DNA of 64,000 nt from Microbacterium proteolyticum (GTDB lineage: Bacteria; Actinomycetota; Actinomycetes; Actinomycetales; Microbacteriaceae): the NCBI RefSeq assembly GCF_030818075.1, contig NZ_JAUSZZ010000001.1:1364001-1428000 (forward strand), read 5' to 3'. Made by a program: the position numbers and the translations under genes. Positions 9,683 through 18,053 of this stretch are shown here, piece after piece. Every line of letters begins with the position of its first letter. The first letter of the stretch is position 1. The notes beneath the pieces were generated by a model. It was given only the letters and a program-made list of their open reading frames with translations. It was not told the DNA's origin and searched no databases.

Positions 9683-10732
9683 TCAGGCCGCGACGGCCGC
9701 CGGTGTCGCGATGAGCTCGAGCGTCTGAGCCCGGCCCGCGGCGGTGTCGAGCGACTCGCCGTCGTAGGCACCCGCGACGGGCGAGACCATGATCTCGTCG
9801 ACGCCGTGCTGCGCGGCGAAAGCGGCGAGCTGACCCTGCACATCGGCGCCCGTGCCGACGAACCACTTCCGGCGCGACGCCGCCATGATCGATTCGGCCA
9901 GGGCATCGAACGGGTCGGCCTGGGCCTGCTCGACGGTCTCGAGAGGAACCAGCGGCTTGTTCGTGCGCAGTCGCGCCATCATCCGCAGCTGGGGCAGCGC
10001 GCGCTCCTCGGCCTCCTCGGCAGTCGGGGCGGCGACGACATTGGCAGTGACGAAGGTGCGGGGCCCCTCTCCCGACTCGTTCGGAACGAACTGATCACGG
10101 TAGAGGCGGAGGGCGTGTTCCAGCCCCTCCCCGGCGAAGTGGTTCGCGAAGACGTACGGCAGGCCGAAACTCGCGGCGAGCTGGGCGGAGTAATCGCTGG
10201 AGCCCAGCAGCCACACCTGCGGCATCCCGGATGCCGAGGGGGTCGCCCTCACCTGATACTCGGTGCCCGAGGTGAAGCGCACGGTCGCACCCTCGGGGGA
10301 GGTCAGGGCCATGATGTCGGTCACGTGCTCGGGGAAGCGCGAGACATCGCTCGTGGTGCCGGAGCGGTTGAGGAGCTGCGTGATGACGGGGTCGCTGCCG
10401 GGGGCGCGGCCGATCCCCAGGTCGATGCGGCCCGGTGCCAGGGCTTCGAGGGCGGCGAACTGCTCCGCGACGATGAGGGGCGAGTGGTTCGGCAGCATCA
10501 CGCCTCCCGAACCCACCCGGATGCGAGACGTGCGCGCAGCGGCTGCGGCGATCAGCACCGGCGGCGCGGTCGAGGCGACAGCCGGCATGTTGTGGTGCTC
10601 CGCGAACCAGTAGCGCTGGTAGCCGAGGCGCTCGGCGCGTTCCACGAGATCGAGAGAAGAGGCGACCGCGTGAGCGCTGGTCTGGCCGCTGCGCACGGGA
10701 ACGAGATCGAGGACGGAGAGCGAGGGGGTCAC
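9683..10732 (-). CDS. LLM-class flavin-dependent oxidoreductase (luciferase-like)
   Basis: 349 residues of the bacterial luciferase-like TIM-barrel family, which uses reduced FMN or F420 to oxidise or reduce small molecules. Conserved segments include YQRYWFAEHHNMP, IRVGSGGVMLPNHSPL, ERIDLGIGRAPGSD-like sequence and VWLLGSS. The group is the LuxAB-like subfamily often annotated as an alkanal-monooxygenase-like enzyme of unknown substrate. The frame is open further upstream, but the extra residues there are Arg-rich and lie over the neighbouring promoter. The GTG at 10732 (MTPSLSVLDLVPVRSG) matches the conserved family start, although no clear ribosome-binding site is present. Confidence 0.85.
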   Translation of the reverse strand: MTPSLSVLDLVPVRSGQTSAHAVASSLDLVERAERLGYQRYWFAEHHNMPAVASTAPPVLIAAAAARTSRIRVGSGGVMLPNHSPLIVAEQFAALEALAPGRIDLGIGRAPGSDPVITQLLNRSGTTSDVSRFPEHVTDIMALTSPEGATVRFTSGTEYQVRATPSASGMPQVWLLGSSDYSAQLAASFGLPYVFANHFAGEGLEHALRLYRDQFVPNESGEGPRTFVTANVVAAPTAEEAEERALPQLRMMARLRTNKPLVPLETVEQAQADPFDALAESIMAASRRKWFVGTGADVQGQLAAFAAQHGVDEIMVSPVAGAYDGESLDTAAGRAQTLELIATPAAVAA

Positions 10733-10828
10733 GTCGGGAAAGAACGTCCGGAGCGTCTCATCTATTCCGCGTCGGGAGCGCCCGCAAGCCCATCGACCGC
10801 TCCGCTCAGCGGTGCTTAGCGTGCCGCC

Positions 10829-11107
10829 ATGAGCGACACGCAGACAATGGTCCGCACGCAGATCATCATCGATGACCACGGGTACTTCCTTGCGCAGGGG
10901 CAGGACCTCGTCGCGCTGGAGAAGCGCATCGAGGATGCCGTCCGCGGGGGCGGGCGCTTCGAACGGTTCATCGTGGTCGGCAACCGCGAGATGTCGGTGC
11001 TCTTCACGGCCACCTCGCGCGTGTGCTTCTCGGTGGAGACGGTGCAGTACGACCCGCGCGACACCGGCGACGCGGCCGAACCGTTCGGCGGGTTCTTCGA
11101 CGACTGA
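10829..11107 (+). CDS. Small conserved-looking hypothetical protein, 92 aa
   Basis: 92 residues (MSDTQTMVRTQIIIDD...GGFFDD) with high-GC third positions typical of real genes here. There is no signal peptide or membrane segment. The predicted alternation of short strands and one helix (ALEKRIEDAVRGGG) suggests a small alpha/beta domain; the C-terminus is acidic. A TAGCGT box ending six bases before the ATG (10817-10822) supports this start and a leaderless transcript. It is divergent from the LLM oxidoreductase and 121 bp upstream of the Asp23-like gene. I do not recognise the family. Confidence 0.75.
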   Translation: MSDTQTMVRTQIIIDDHGYFLAQGQDLVALEKRIEDAVRGGGRFERFIVVGNREMSVLFTATSRVCFSVETVQYDPRDTGDAAEPFGGFFDD

Positions 11108-11228
11108 GTGACGGCATCCACCCTCAGCGTTCTCACAGCAAAAGCACGTGACGAATGACCCCGTGGGCGCGTCTCCTCTCTGACATCGCGGGACACACGG
11201 TCCCGGTTACGACGGAAGGAAGCGCACA

Positions 11229-11654
11229 ATGGCTGACACCACCACCACCGCCACCACCCCCGCCACGAAGGACGGCGGCTCGACCGTCATCGTCGACGCC
11301 GTCGTGGCCAAGGTCGCCGGCATCGCCGCAGCCGAGGTTCCCGGTGTGCACGCGCTCGGCGGCGGCGCCGCCCGCGTGATCGGCAACATCCGCCAGGCGG
11401 TCGGCGCGAAGGACCACGCCCAGGGAGTGAGCGTCGAGGTCGGCGAGACCGAGGTGGCCGCCGACATCGCGATCCAGGTCGACTACCCCGAGCAGATCCA
11501 GCGCGTGGCGTCGAACGTGCGCGCCGCCGTGCACGAGGCCATCACGGAGCTCGTGGGCATGAAGGTCGCCGAGATCAACATCACCGTCGTCGACGTGTTC
11601 ATCCCGGGCGACGACGCCGACGAGGACGACACCGACGAGGCTCGCGTCAGCTGA
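11229..11654 (+). CDS. Asp23/Gls24 family envelope stress response protein
   Basis: 141 residues. The Asp23 domain (about 20-125) is recognisable from VAKVAGIAAAEVPGVHALGG and the VDYPEQIQRVASNVRAAVHE segment. Family members are abundant membrane-associated or cytoplasmic proteins linked to alkaline and cell-envelope stress. The protein has a Thr/Ala-rich N-terminus and a strongly acidic tail (DDADEDDTDEA). GGAAGGA lies ten bases before the ATG. A clean terminator follows within 16 bases, so the gene is probably transcribed alone. Confidence 0.9.
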   Translation: MADTTTTATTPATKDGGSTVIVDAVVAKVAGIAAAEVPGVHALGGGAARVIGNIRQAVGAKDHAQGVSVEVGETEVAADIAIQVDYPEQIQRVASNVRAAVHEAITELVGMKVAEINITVVDVFIPGDDADEDDTDEARVS

Positions 11655-11669
11655 GACCCGCTGTGAGAG

Positions 11670-11698
11670 GGGGCGCCACCGTGAGGTGGCGCCCCTTT
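11670..11698 (+). terminator. Rho-independent terminator after the Asp23-like gene
   Basis: Perfect stem GGGGCGCCACC / GGTGGCGCCCC with a 4-base GTGA loop and TTT tail. The nucleotidyltransferase gene ends from the other side at 11713, so it may work in both directions. Confidence 0.8.
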
Positions 11699-11712
11699 CG
11701 CGTGCACTCCGG

Positions 11713-12504
11713 TCAGAGGTGTCCGACCTCGCGGCGGAAGTAGTCGTCGGCGATGTCCCGCACGCGTGCGGCGTCCTTCTCGTGCGGCATGTGCTCGAAG
11801 TGTTCGGCCGCGGCGAGTTGCGTCGATACGAAGCGATCGAGCACGACCGGTGGTTCTCCCGCCCCCAGTTCCCGCGTGCGGGCTTTCACCGCGATCAGCT
11901 CGTGCGCCGCGGTCGCGACGTCATGGCCGACATCGCCCTCGTCGAGCAGCCGCGGCAGGTCCATGGGCGGGACGACGGCATCCGGATGCGTCTCGAGCCA
12001 GCGCAGGGCCGCCGCCGGACGCAGGGCGTAGAAGAACCGCTTCAAGGTCGCGGCTCCCGCTCGCTGCTGACGGGTGACGTGCAGGTAATGGCGTCCGATC
12101 GCCCCTCGCTCGACGACGCACTCCGCCAGAGCCAGCAGGCGGTCCCGGAAGCCGCCGTCACCGGTATAAACGATCGGTGAGTTGAGCCATTCGATGGCCG
12201 TCGCGTTTCCCTTGACGATCAGTCTGACGGTCTTGGCAAGATCCCACCCGTTGACGTCGAAGGTCTTGTCCAGCGGCGTCTCGATGACATCACGCTCCGG
12301 CCAAAGCGACAGGTAGCTCTCGGCCCGTCGCACGAATAGGAAACGGCAGTCGTAGTCGCTGTCGGGCGAGGGGAAGCCCCACGCTCTGCTCCCGCTCTCG
12401 ATCGCCCAGGGGACGCGCACCCGGTGCTCGGCTTCGATCGATACCAGCCGGCGATCGATCTCTGCGACGACGGCCGGATCCAGCGATGAGGGGACGGCGC
12501 GCAT
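11713..12504 (-). CDS. Predicted nucleotidyltransferase of the RlaP/YcgL type
   Basis: 263 residues. The Pol-beta-superfamily signature GSRAWGFPSPDSDYDCRF (about 37-54) carries the GS motif and paired acidic residues that bind metal and nucleotide. The rest is helical and resembles the RlaP family (COG3541), linked in other genomes to RNA repair/ligation genes. No RNA ligase or RtcB gene is nearby, so that role is family knowledge only. A TATCGT box (12511-12516 on the minus strand) ends six bases before the ATG, supporting this start and leaderless expression. The photolyase gene lies 42 bp upstream on the same strand. Confidence 0.8.
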   Translation of the reverse strand: MRAVPSSLDPAVVAEIDRRLVSIEAEHRVRVPWAIESGSRAWGFPSPDSDYDCRFLFVRRAESYLSLWPERDVIETPLDKTFDVNGWDLAKTVRLIVKGNATAIEWLNSPIVYTGDGGFRDRLLALAECVVERGAIGRHYLHVTRQQRAGAATLKRFFYALRPAAALRWLETHPDAVVPPMDLPRLLDEGDVGHDVATAAHELIAVKARTRELGAGEPPVVLDRFVSTQLAAAEHFEHMPHEKDAARVRDIADDYFRREVGHL

Positions 12505-12546
12505 CGCTCGACGATACCGCCCGGACCCCGGCGCTCACGAGAATCG

Positions 12547-13917
12547 TCAGCCGCCGTGACGCACGTGCGCGTACGCGTCGAGCGCGCGCTTGCGCGTCTC
12601 GCCCAGGTCGACCATGGGCTCGGGCGGGTCGTCGCCGAGGAATTCCGGAGCCCACTCGCGCACGTACTCGTCGTGCGCGTCGAACTTCTTGCGCTGCGTC
12701 TCCGGGTTGAACACGCGGAAGTACGGAGCGGCATCCGCCCCCGACCCTGCGACCCACTGCCAGTTGAACGGATTGCTCGCGGCATCCGCGTCGACGAGGC
12801 AGTCCCAGAACCACTGCTCGCCGTGGCGCCAATCGATCAGCAGGTTCTTGATGAGGAAGGATGCCGTGACCATCCGCACGCGGTTGTGCATGACGCCGGT
12901 ATGCCAGAGCTGCCGCATTCCGGCGTCGACGACGGCGACACCGGTCTTCCCCCGCTGCCAGGTCTCGAGGTGGTCCCGGTTGAGCTTCGGCCAGGGGAAG
13001 TCGTCGAAGTTGCGGCGCCAGTTCGCCGTGGCGATGTCGGGGGAGTGGTAGGTCACGTGCCAGGCGAACTCGCGCCACACGATCTCCGACAGGAAGCCGC
13101 TCGCGCTCTTCGCGTGCTCGCCCGATCCCTTGTGCTCCAGGGTGTCGTGCCACACCTGGTACGGGCTGAGCTCGCCCCACCGCAGGCGCGGGGAGAGGTT
13201 CGAGGTGGCGCCCCCGGCGAACTCGTCGCGGTATTTCGAGTAGTCGCCCAGGTCGTCGTCGAGGAACTCCTTCAGCCGCGCCTTCGCCGCGGGCTCGCCC
13301 GGCTCCCACGTATCGCGTAGGCCCCCGGCCCAGTCGGGCTTCGTCGGGAGCAGGTTCCACGACGCCAGGTCATCGCCGTCGACGCTCCCGTCGACACCCG
13401 GGATTTTGCGCGCCTCGGGCATCGGCGGCCGCGGGGCGGGCATCTTCTGCACGGCGCGGGCGAAGGGGCTGTAGACGCCGTAGGGTTTGCCAGCCCCGGT
13501 ACGCACCGTCCACGGTTCGTAGAGGAGGTTCGCCGCGAACGAAGCGACGGTCACGCCGTCATCCCGCAGCTTCTCCTTGATGCCCGCGTCGATCTCGCGC
13601 TCCACACCGCCGTAGCGGCGGTTCCAGAAGACGGCCCCCGCGCCCAGCTCGTCGACCACGGCGGGCAGCACCTTCGAGGCCGCCCCACGCCGCAGGATCA
13701 ACGTCGATCCGCGTTCGCTCAGTCGTTCGCCGAGGGATGCCAGCGACCCGTGCAGCCACCAGCGCGCCGCGCCGCCGATTGCGCGCACGCCGTCGGACTC
13801 CTCATCGAGCACATACAGGCCGACGATCGGCTCGTCACGGTCGAGCGCCGCGCGCAGCGCCGGGTTGTCGGTGAGCCGGAGGTCGTCGCGGAACCACACG
13901 ATCGAGGGTGATGGCAT
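12547..13917 (-). CDS. phrB: Deoxyribodipyrimidine photolyase
   Basis: 456 residues. The N-terminal alpha/beta antenna-binding domain (about 3-130; IVWFRDDLRLTDNPAL) and the C-terminal FAD-binding helical domain (about 170-450) are both complete. The FAD/DNA-binding core shows WREFAWHVTYH, MRQLWHTGVMHNRVRM and ASNPFNWQWVAGSGADAAP, all typical of class I CPD photolyases. The enzyme uses blue light to split UV-induced pyrimidine dimers. A TAACGT box six bases before the ATG suggests a leaderless transcript. The downstream nucleotidyltransferase gene may be co-transcribed. Confidence 0.95.
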   Translation of the reverse strand: MPSPSIVWFRDDLRLTDNPALRAALDRDEPIVGLYVLDEESDGVRAIGGAARWWLHGSLASLGERLSERGSTLILRRGAASKVLPAVVDELGAGAVFWNRRYGGVEREIDAGIKEKLRDDGVTVASFAANLLYEPWTVRTGAGKPYGVYSPFARAVQKMPAPRPPMPEARKIPGVDGSVDGDDLASWNLLPTKPDWAGGLRDTWEPGEPAAKARLKEFLDDDLGDYSKYRDEFAGGATSNLSPRLRWGELSPYQVWHDTLEHKGSGEHAKSASGFLSEIVWREFAWHVTYHSPDIATANWRRNFDDFPWPKLNRDHLETWQRGKTGVAVVDAGMRQLWHTGVMHNRVRMVTASFLIKNLLIDWRHGEQWFWDCLVDADAASNPFNWQWVAGSGADAAPYFRVFNPETQRKKFDAHDEYVREWAPEFLGDDPPEPMVDLGETRKRALDAYAHVRHGG

Positions 13918-13988
13918 CCCCCGACGTTATCCACCGCGGCATCCCCGGCTCCGGGCTTGACACCCGCTCGCGCGGCCCGCGCGCTCGC

Positions 13989-14047
13989 CGAGACGACCCG
14001 CGTTGCCCGAGATGACTCGCGTTTGCGCCGAATCGCGGGTCGTCTCG
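13989..14047. repeat. Intergenic palindromic element (family C)
   Basis: A perfect 14-bp inverted repeat CGAGACGACCCGCG / CGCGGGTCGTCTCG flanks a third, direct-orientation variant CGAGATGACTCGCG (14009-14022). A degenerate inverted copy, CAAATCGGGTCACTTCG, follows to the right. The four-word layout recalls the arrays at 4 kb and 38.6 kb although the sequence differs. It lies between the photolyase and the lipid-kinase-like gene. Confidence 0.75.
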
Positions 14048-14068
14048 CGCAAATCGGGTCACTTCGTC

Positions 14069-14131
14069 GGATGCCGGATGCCGGATGCCGGGTGCCGGGT
14101 GCCGGGTGCCGGGTGCCGGGTGCCGGGCGCC
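14069..14131. repeat. Heptanucleotide tandem repeat, nine units
   Basis: Three GGATGCC units, five GGGTGCC units and one GGGCGCC unit run head to tail without interruption. The first three units equal the 7-mer that is over-represented across the whole window. Copy number is likely variable between strains. Confidence 0.9.
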
Positions 14132-14160
14132 CCGGGCGTGGGCGGCGGCGCGCGCGGGCG

Positions 14161-15450
14161 TCAGAGCGTCGAGACGTCGTGGCCCTTGGGCAGAGCGACC
14201 GAGAGACCACCCGGGATGATGCGGGTGTAGATACGCGTCGCCTCGCCGAACTCATCGCCGTCCAGCTCGATCGGCTGTGCGGGAGCCGTGGCGAGCTCGA
14301 TGCCCGAGCCCCGGAGGTAGCGCACCGACGTGTCCTTGCGACGCTCGAGCACGCGGCGACCGGCGCGGAAGCGGCGCAGCACGGAGTTGTCCCACACGAT
14401 GCTCCGCCACACGCCCAACCAACCCAGCACACCGCTCGGCTGGAGCACGGCCACATCGAGGCGGCCGTCGGCGATGGAGGCGTCGGGAATCAGCGCCACC
14501 CCGCCCTGCAGGGCACCGCAATTCGCGAAGAGCACACTGTGCACCTTCGCCGAATGCAAGCGGTGCCCGTTGAGCTGGTACATGACCCGGAAGGGCTTGG
14601 CCGAGACGATGGAGCGCGCCGCTCCGTCCACGTAGGCGACCCAACCGACTTGCTTCTTCAGGTCGGAGCGCGTGTTCTGGATCATCGCGGCATCCAGGCC
14701 GATGCCGGCCATGACCGAGAAGCCGTGCTCCTCCACCTCGCCGTCGGCGCGGCGGATGCGGGCCACTCCGGTGTCGATGGGGTGGATGTCGCCCTCGAAG
14801 GTCGCGCGGATCATCGCGTCGGTGTCTGTCAGCGGCAGGTTGAGGTTGCGGGCGAGCAGGTTGCCCGTGCCGCTCGGCACGATGGTCAGCGGGACGCCCG
14901 AGGAGGTGAGCGCCTCGGCCACCGCCCGCACCGTCCCGTCGCCGCCGGCCGCGAGGACGGCATCCACCTTCTCGTCCAGGGCGGCACGCGTGGCGTCGTC
15001 GCCCAGGTCGTCGACCGTCGTCTCGTAGAAGAGAGGCTCGGCCCACCCGGCCTCGGCGGCGAGTTCGGCCACGCGCGCGCGCAGCGTCTCGGGCTCGACC
15101 TTCGTCGGGTTGTAGACGAGAGCGGCCCGCTTCTTCTGCGTGTCCTCCGCATCGATCGGCGCCTCGTCGCCCTCGACGTCGACGCGCTGCGTCTTGCCGG
15201 AGAGCTCCTGCGACGAATCGGGGGAGACGTCCTCGGGCTGGTGGATCACGTCGTCGGGCCTGGCCGCCTCCTTGGGGTCGGGGGCGTCCGTGCGCGGGTG
15301 GTCGTCGACGTCGTCGCCGAGGCGCGCGGCATGGAAGTCGTCGCTCGACCCTTCGGCCGCTGCGGCATCCGCCTTCACCTCGGTGGGGGCGTCGGCGGGC
15401 AGGTTGTCGGGGGACTCCGCGTCGTCACGCGGCTCGTCAGGGGCGGCCAT
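14161..15450 (-). CDS. Diacylglycerol/sphingosine kinase-family protein with acidic N-terminal extension
   Basis: 429 residues. The catalytic DAGK domain begins near residue 108 (AALVYNPTKVEPETLRARV) and contains the nucleotide-binding GGDGTVRAVAEAL and PSGTGNLLARNLNLP. Family members phosphorylate diacylglycerol or related lipids at the membrane; YegS-like enzymes have broader lipid substrates. The first ~105 residues are an Asp/Glu/Ala/Pro-rich, probably disordered extension not needed by the family. The start is chosen at 15450 because TATGGT (15458-15463, minus strand) ends seven bases before that ATG. An ATG four codons upstream and longer frames overlap the promoter. It is divergent from serS. 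Confidence 0.85.
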   Translation of the reverse strand: MAAPDEPRDDAESPDNLPADAPTEVKADAAAAEGSSDDFHAARLGDDVDDHPRTDAPDPKEAARPDDVIHQPEDVSPDSSQELSGKTQRVDVEGDEAPIDAEDTQKKRAALVYNPTKVEPETLRARVAELAAEAGWAEPLFYETTVDDLGDDATRAALDEKVDAVLAAGGDGTVRAVAEALTSSGVPLTIVPSGTGNLLARNLNLPLTDTDAMIRATFEGDIHPIDTGVARIRRADGEVEEHGFSVMAGIGLDAAMIQNTRSDLKKQVGWVAYVDGAARSIVSAKPFRVMYQLNGHRLHSAKVHSVLFANCGALQGGVALIPDASIADGRLDVAVLQPSGVLGWLGVWRSIVWDNSVLRRFRAGRRVLERRKDTSVRYLRGSGIELATAPAQPIELDGDEFGEATRIYTRIIPGGLSVALPKGHDVSTL

Positions 15451-15605
15451 GGCATCCACCATAGGACCGGGTTTCGCGCAGAACCGTGCGGGGGACCGGG
15501 GTTGACGGCAGCACATCGGAAGCACCCCTGCACGCGAACGGGGTGGTCCTGTCGTATGTGGACCGCGAGCGCCGTGCGGCGCAGGACCATGTCGGATGCC
15601 GACCG

Positions 15606-15611
15606 TAGGAT
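15606..15611 (+). promoter_or_regulatory. -10 box of a leaderless serS promoter
   Basis: TAGGAT lies six bases before the GTG start of serS with no Shine-Dalgarno sequence in between, the leaderless arrangement seen repeatedly in this window. Confidence 0.6.
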
Positions 15612-15617
15612 GGACGC

Positions 15618-16886
15618 GTGATCGACCTGACCCTGCTGCGTGAAGATCCCGAGCTCGTCAAGCGCTCCCAGATCGCCCGCGGGGAGTCGCCCGCGTCGGT
15701 CGACGAGGCGCTGGAGGCCGATCGTCGCCGACGCAGCGCCATCACCGACTTCGAAGAGCTGCGCGCGGCCCAGAACGCGCACGGCAAGCGCGTCGCGCAG
15801 GCGCCGAAAGACGAGAAGGCCGCGCTCGTAGCCGAGGCGAAGCAACTCAGCGAGCGCGTGAAGTCCGCGCAGCACGCGGTGACCGAGGCCGAAGAAGCCG
15901 CCGACGCCGCCCTGTCGAAGATCGAGAACATCGTGCTCGACGGTGTGCCGGCCGGTGGCGAGGCCGACTTCGTCACGCTCCGCACGCACGGCGAGATCCC
16001 CACCTACGACTTCGAGCCGCTCGACCACCTCGCCCTGGGCGAGAAGCTCGGTGCGATCGACATGGAGCGCGGCACCAAGGTGTCGGGCAGCCGCTTCTAC
16101 TTCCTCACCGGTATCGGCGCCCGCCTCGAGCTGGCCCTGATGACCCTCGCACTCGACCGGGCCCTGCAGGCCGGCTTCACGCCGATGATCCCGCCGACGC
16201 TCGTGCGTCCCGAGGTCATGCGCGGCACCGGCTTCCTCGGTCAGCACGCCGACGAGGTGTACCACCTGCCGAAGGAAGACCTCTACCTCGTGGGCACGAG
16301 CGAGGTGCCCCTCGCCGGGTACCACATGGACGAGATCCTCGACCTCGCGCGCGGTGCCAAGCGGTACGCCGGATGGTCGACCTGTTACCGCAGCGAGGCC
16401 GGCTCGTACGGCAAAGACACCCGCGGCATCATCCGCGTGCACCAGTTCAACAAGCTCGAGATGTTCGTCTACACCGACCCGGCCGATGCCGAGGCCGAGC
16501 ACGACCGACTGGTGCAGATGCAGGAGCGCATGCTGCAGGACCTCGGCCTCTCGTACCGCGTGATCGACGTCGCGGCCGGAGACCTGGGGTCCAGCGCCGC
16601 CCGCAAGTTCGACATCGAGGCGTGGGTCCCCACGCAGAACGCCTACCGCGAGCTGACGAGCACCTCGAACTGCACCACGTACCAGGCTCGGCGCCTCGAC
16701 ACCCGCTTCCGCCCCGCGGACGGTGGCAAGACGCAGCCGGTCGCGACCCTCAACGGCACGCTCGCGACCACCCGCTGGATCGTGGCGCTGCTCGAGACGC
16801 ATCAGCGGGCCGACGGATCGGTCACGGTGCCCGAGGTGCTGCGCCCGTACCTGGGCGGACTCGAGGTCATGGAGCCGATCGCATGA
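15618..16886 (+). CDS. serS: Serine-tRNA ligase
   Basis: 422 residues, standard for bacterial SerRS. The N-terminal ~110 residues form the long antiparallel coiled-coil arm that grips the tRNA-Ser extra arm. The class II catalytic core follows, with motif 2 around [15 protein letters not shown] and motif 3 [15 protein letters not shown]. It charges tRNA-Ser, and two tRNA-Ser genes lie in this window. The GTG start is preceded by TAGGAT rather than a ribosome-binding site. Its stop overlaps the ATG of the following HAD gene (ATGA), so the two are translationally coupled. Confidence 0.97.
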   Translation: MIDLTLLREDPELVKRSQIARGESPASVDEALEADRRRRSAITDFEELRAAQNAHGKRVAQAPKDEKAALVAEAKQLSERVKSAQHAVTEAEEAADAALSKIENIVLDGVPAGGEADFVTLRTHGEIPTYDFEPLDHLALGEKLGAIDMERGTKVSGSRFYFLTGIGARLELALMTLALDRALQAGFTPMIPPTLVRPEVMRGTGFLGQHADEVYHLPKEDLYLVGTSEVPLAGYHMDEILDLARGAKRYAGWSTCYRSEAGSYGKDTRGIIRVHQFNKLEMFVYTDPADAEAEHDRLVQMQERMLQDLGLSYRVIDVAAGDLGSSAARKFDIEAWVPTQNAYRELTSTSNCTTYQARRLDTRFRPADGGKTQPVATLNGTLATTRWIVALLETHQRADGSVTVPEVLRPYLGGLEVMEPIA

Positions 16887-17782
16887 CCGACGAGGCCGCC
16901 CTGCCCGATACCGGTGTCGTCGAGAACGCACCGAAGCAAGAGGCGGCCGATGTCGTCGCCGCGCTGGCCGACGATGCCCCCGTCGGGCGGATGCTGATCG
17001 CACTCGACATCGACGGCACCGTCCTGCTCGAAGACGACACCCTCAGCCCCGGCATCGTCGAGGCTGTCGCGCACGCCGCGGAGGTAGGGCACGAGATCAT
17101 GCTCGCGACCGGCCGCAGCTGGGACAGCACGCACACGATCATGGACCGTCTCGGCATCCGTCCCGAGTACGCGGTCTGCTCCAACGGCGCCGTCGTGATG
17201 CGGCGGGTGGGCGACGAGGATGCCGCGACCTACGAGCGCGCGCACGTCGAGACGTTCGATCCCACCGAGGTGCTGACGTTGCTCGGCGAGCACCTGGGCG
17301 GGGCGCACTTCCTGGTCGAGCTCCCCGACGGCACGCGCCTGTTCACGGACTACCTCGACGACTGGAACCTCGTCGGCGCCAACAAGGTGCCCTTCGAGCG
17401 GCTGTCCGACCAGCCGGTGTGCCGTGTCGTCGTCGTCGCCCCCGAGCAGACCGACAAGGACTTCCTCGAGCTCGTCGAGCGCATCGGCCTCAGCCAGGTG
17501 TCGTACGCCATCGGCTGGACGGCGTGGCTCGACATCGCGCCGCAGGGGGTCGACAAGTCCACTGCGCTGGAGCGCGTGCGCGCCTGGCTCGGCATCGCGC
17601 CCGAGCGCGTGCTGGTCATGGGCGACGGGCGCAACGACATCGAGATGATGCAGTGGGCGGTCCGCAACGGCGGACGCGCGATCGCGATGCACCAGGGCCC
17701 GCCCGAGGTGCACGCCGCCGCGGGCGAGGTGGGCCTGTCGGTGACCGAGGGGGGCGTCGCGGCGGTGCTGCGCGCGCTGTGA
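16883..17782 (+). CDS. HAD-superfamily hydrolase (Cof-type phosphatase)
   Basis: 299 residues. HAD motif I is [11 protein letters not shown] (Asp nucleophile near residue 42), the cap region is of Cof type, and motif IV is [13 protein letters not shown]. Family enzymes dephosphorylate sugar phosphates or flavin/nucleotide phosphates; the substrate cannot be told. The ATG overlaps the serS stop codon, so it is the second gene of a two-gene unit. The ~35-residue N-terminal acidic extension before the HAD core is poorly conserved in such families, but no better start is available. Confidence 0.9.
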   Translation: MTDEAALPDTGVVENAPKQEAADVVAALADDAPVGRMLIALDIDGTVLLEDDTLSPGIVEAVAHAAEVGHEIMLATGRSWDSTHTIMDRLGIRPEYAVCSNGAVVMRRVGDEDAATYERAHVETFDPTEVLTLLGEHLGGAHFLVELPDGTRLFTDYLDDWNLVGANKVPFERLSDQPVCRVVVVAPEQTDKDFLELVERIGLSQVSYAIGWTAWLDIAPQGVDKSTALERVRAWLGIAPERVLVMGDGRNDIEMMQWAVRNGGRAIAMHQGPPEVHAAAGEVGLSVTEGGVAAVLRAL

Positions 17783-17808
17783 TCGCGGCGGCCTGACGCT
17801 CCTGCTGC

Positions 17809-17886
17809 GTGGTGCGCGGCCCCCGGGCGCCGCTGTGGGGTGTCGGCGTGGTGCGTCGCCCCTAGGCGCCGCGGGGATGCGTCGGC
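17809..17886. repeat. Imperfect 39-bp direct repeat, two units
   Basis: GTGGTGCGCGGCCCCCGGGC (from 17809) is followed 39 bases later by GTGGTGCGTCGCCCCTAGGC, and the remainder of each unit also matches in part (CGCCGC...GTCGGCG). Nothing else is recognisable between the HAD gene and the DUF2254 gene (17783-18053). Confidence 0.6.
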
Positions 17887-18053
17887 GTGCCTGCGCCCGG
17901 GAAATGACCCGGGACCCGTGTGATCGCGTCGCGTGACATGACGCCGGGGCTTCGCCCGCTGGTCCAGACGGGCCGGGGTCGGTCGCGGCGTCCGTGGTCG
18001 GTTCTCCTGCGCCGTGTTCCGGGGCGCGGGGCCTCGTCGACAAGGGGCTGTGC

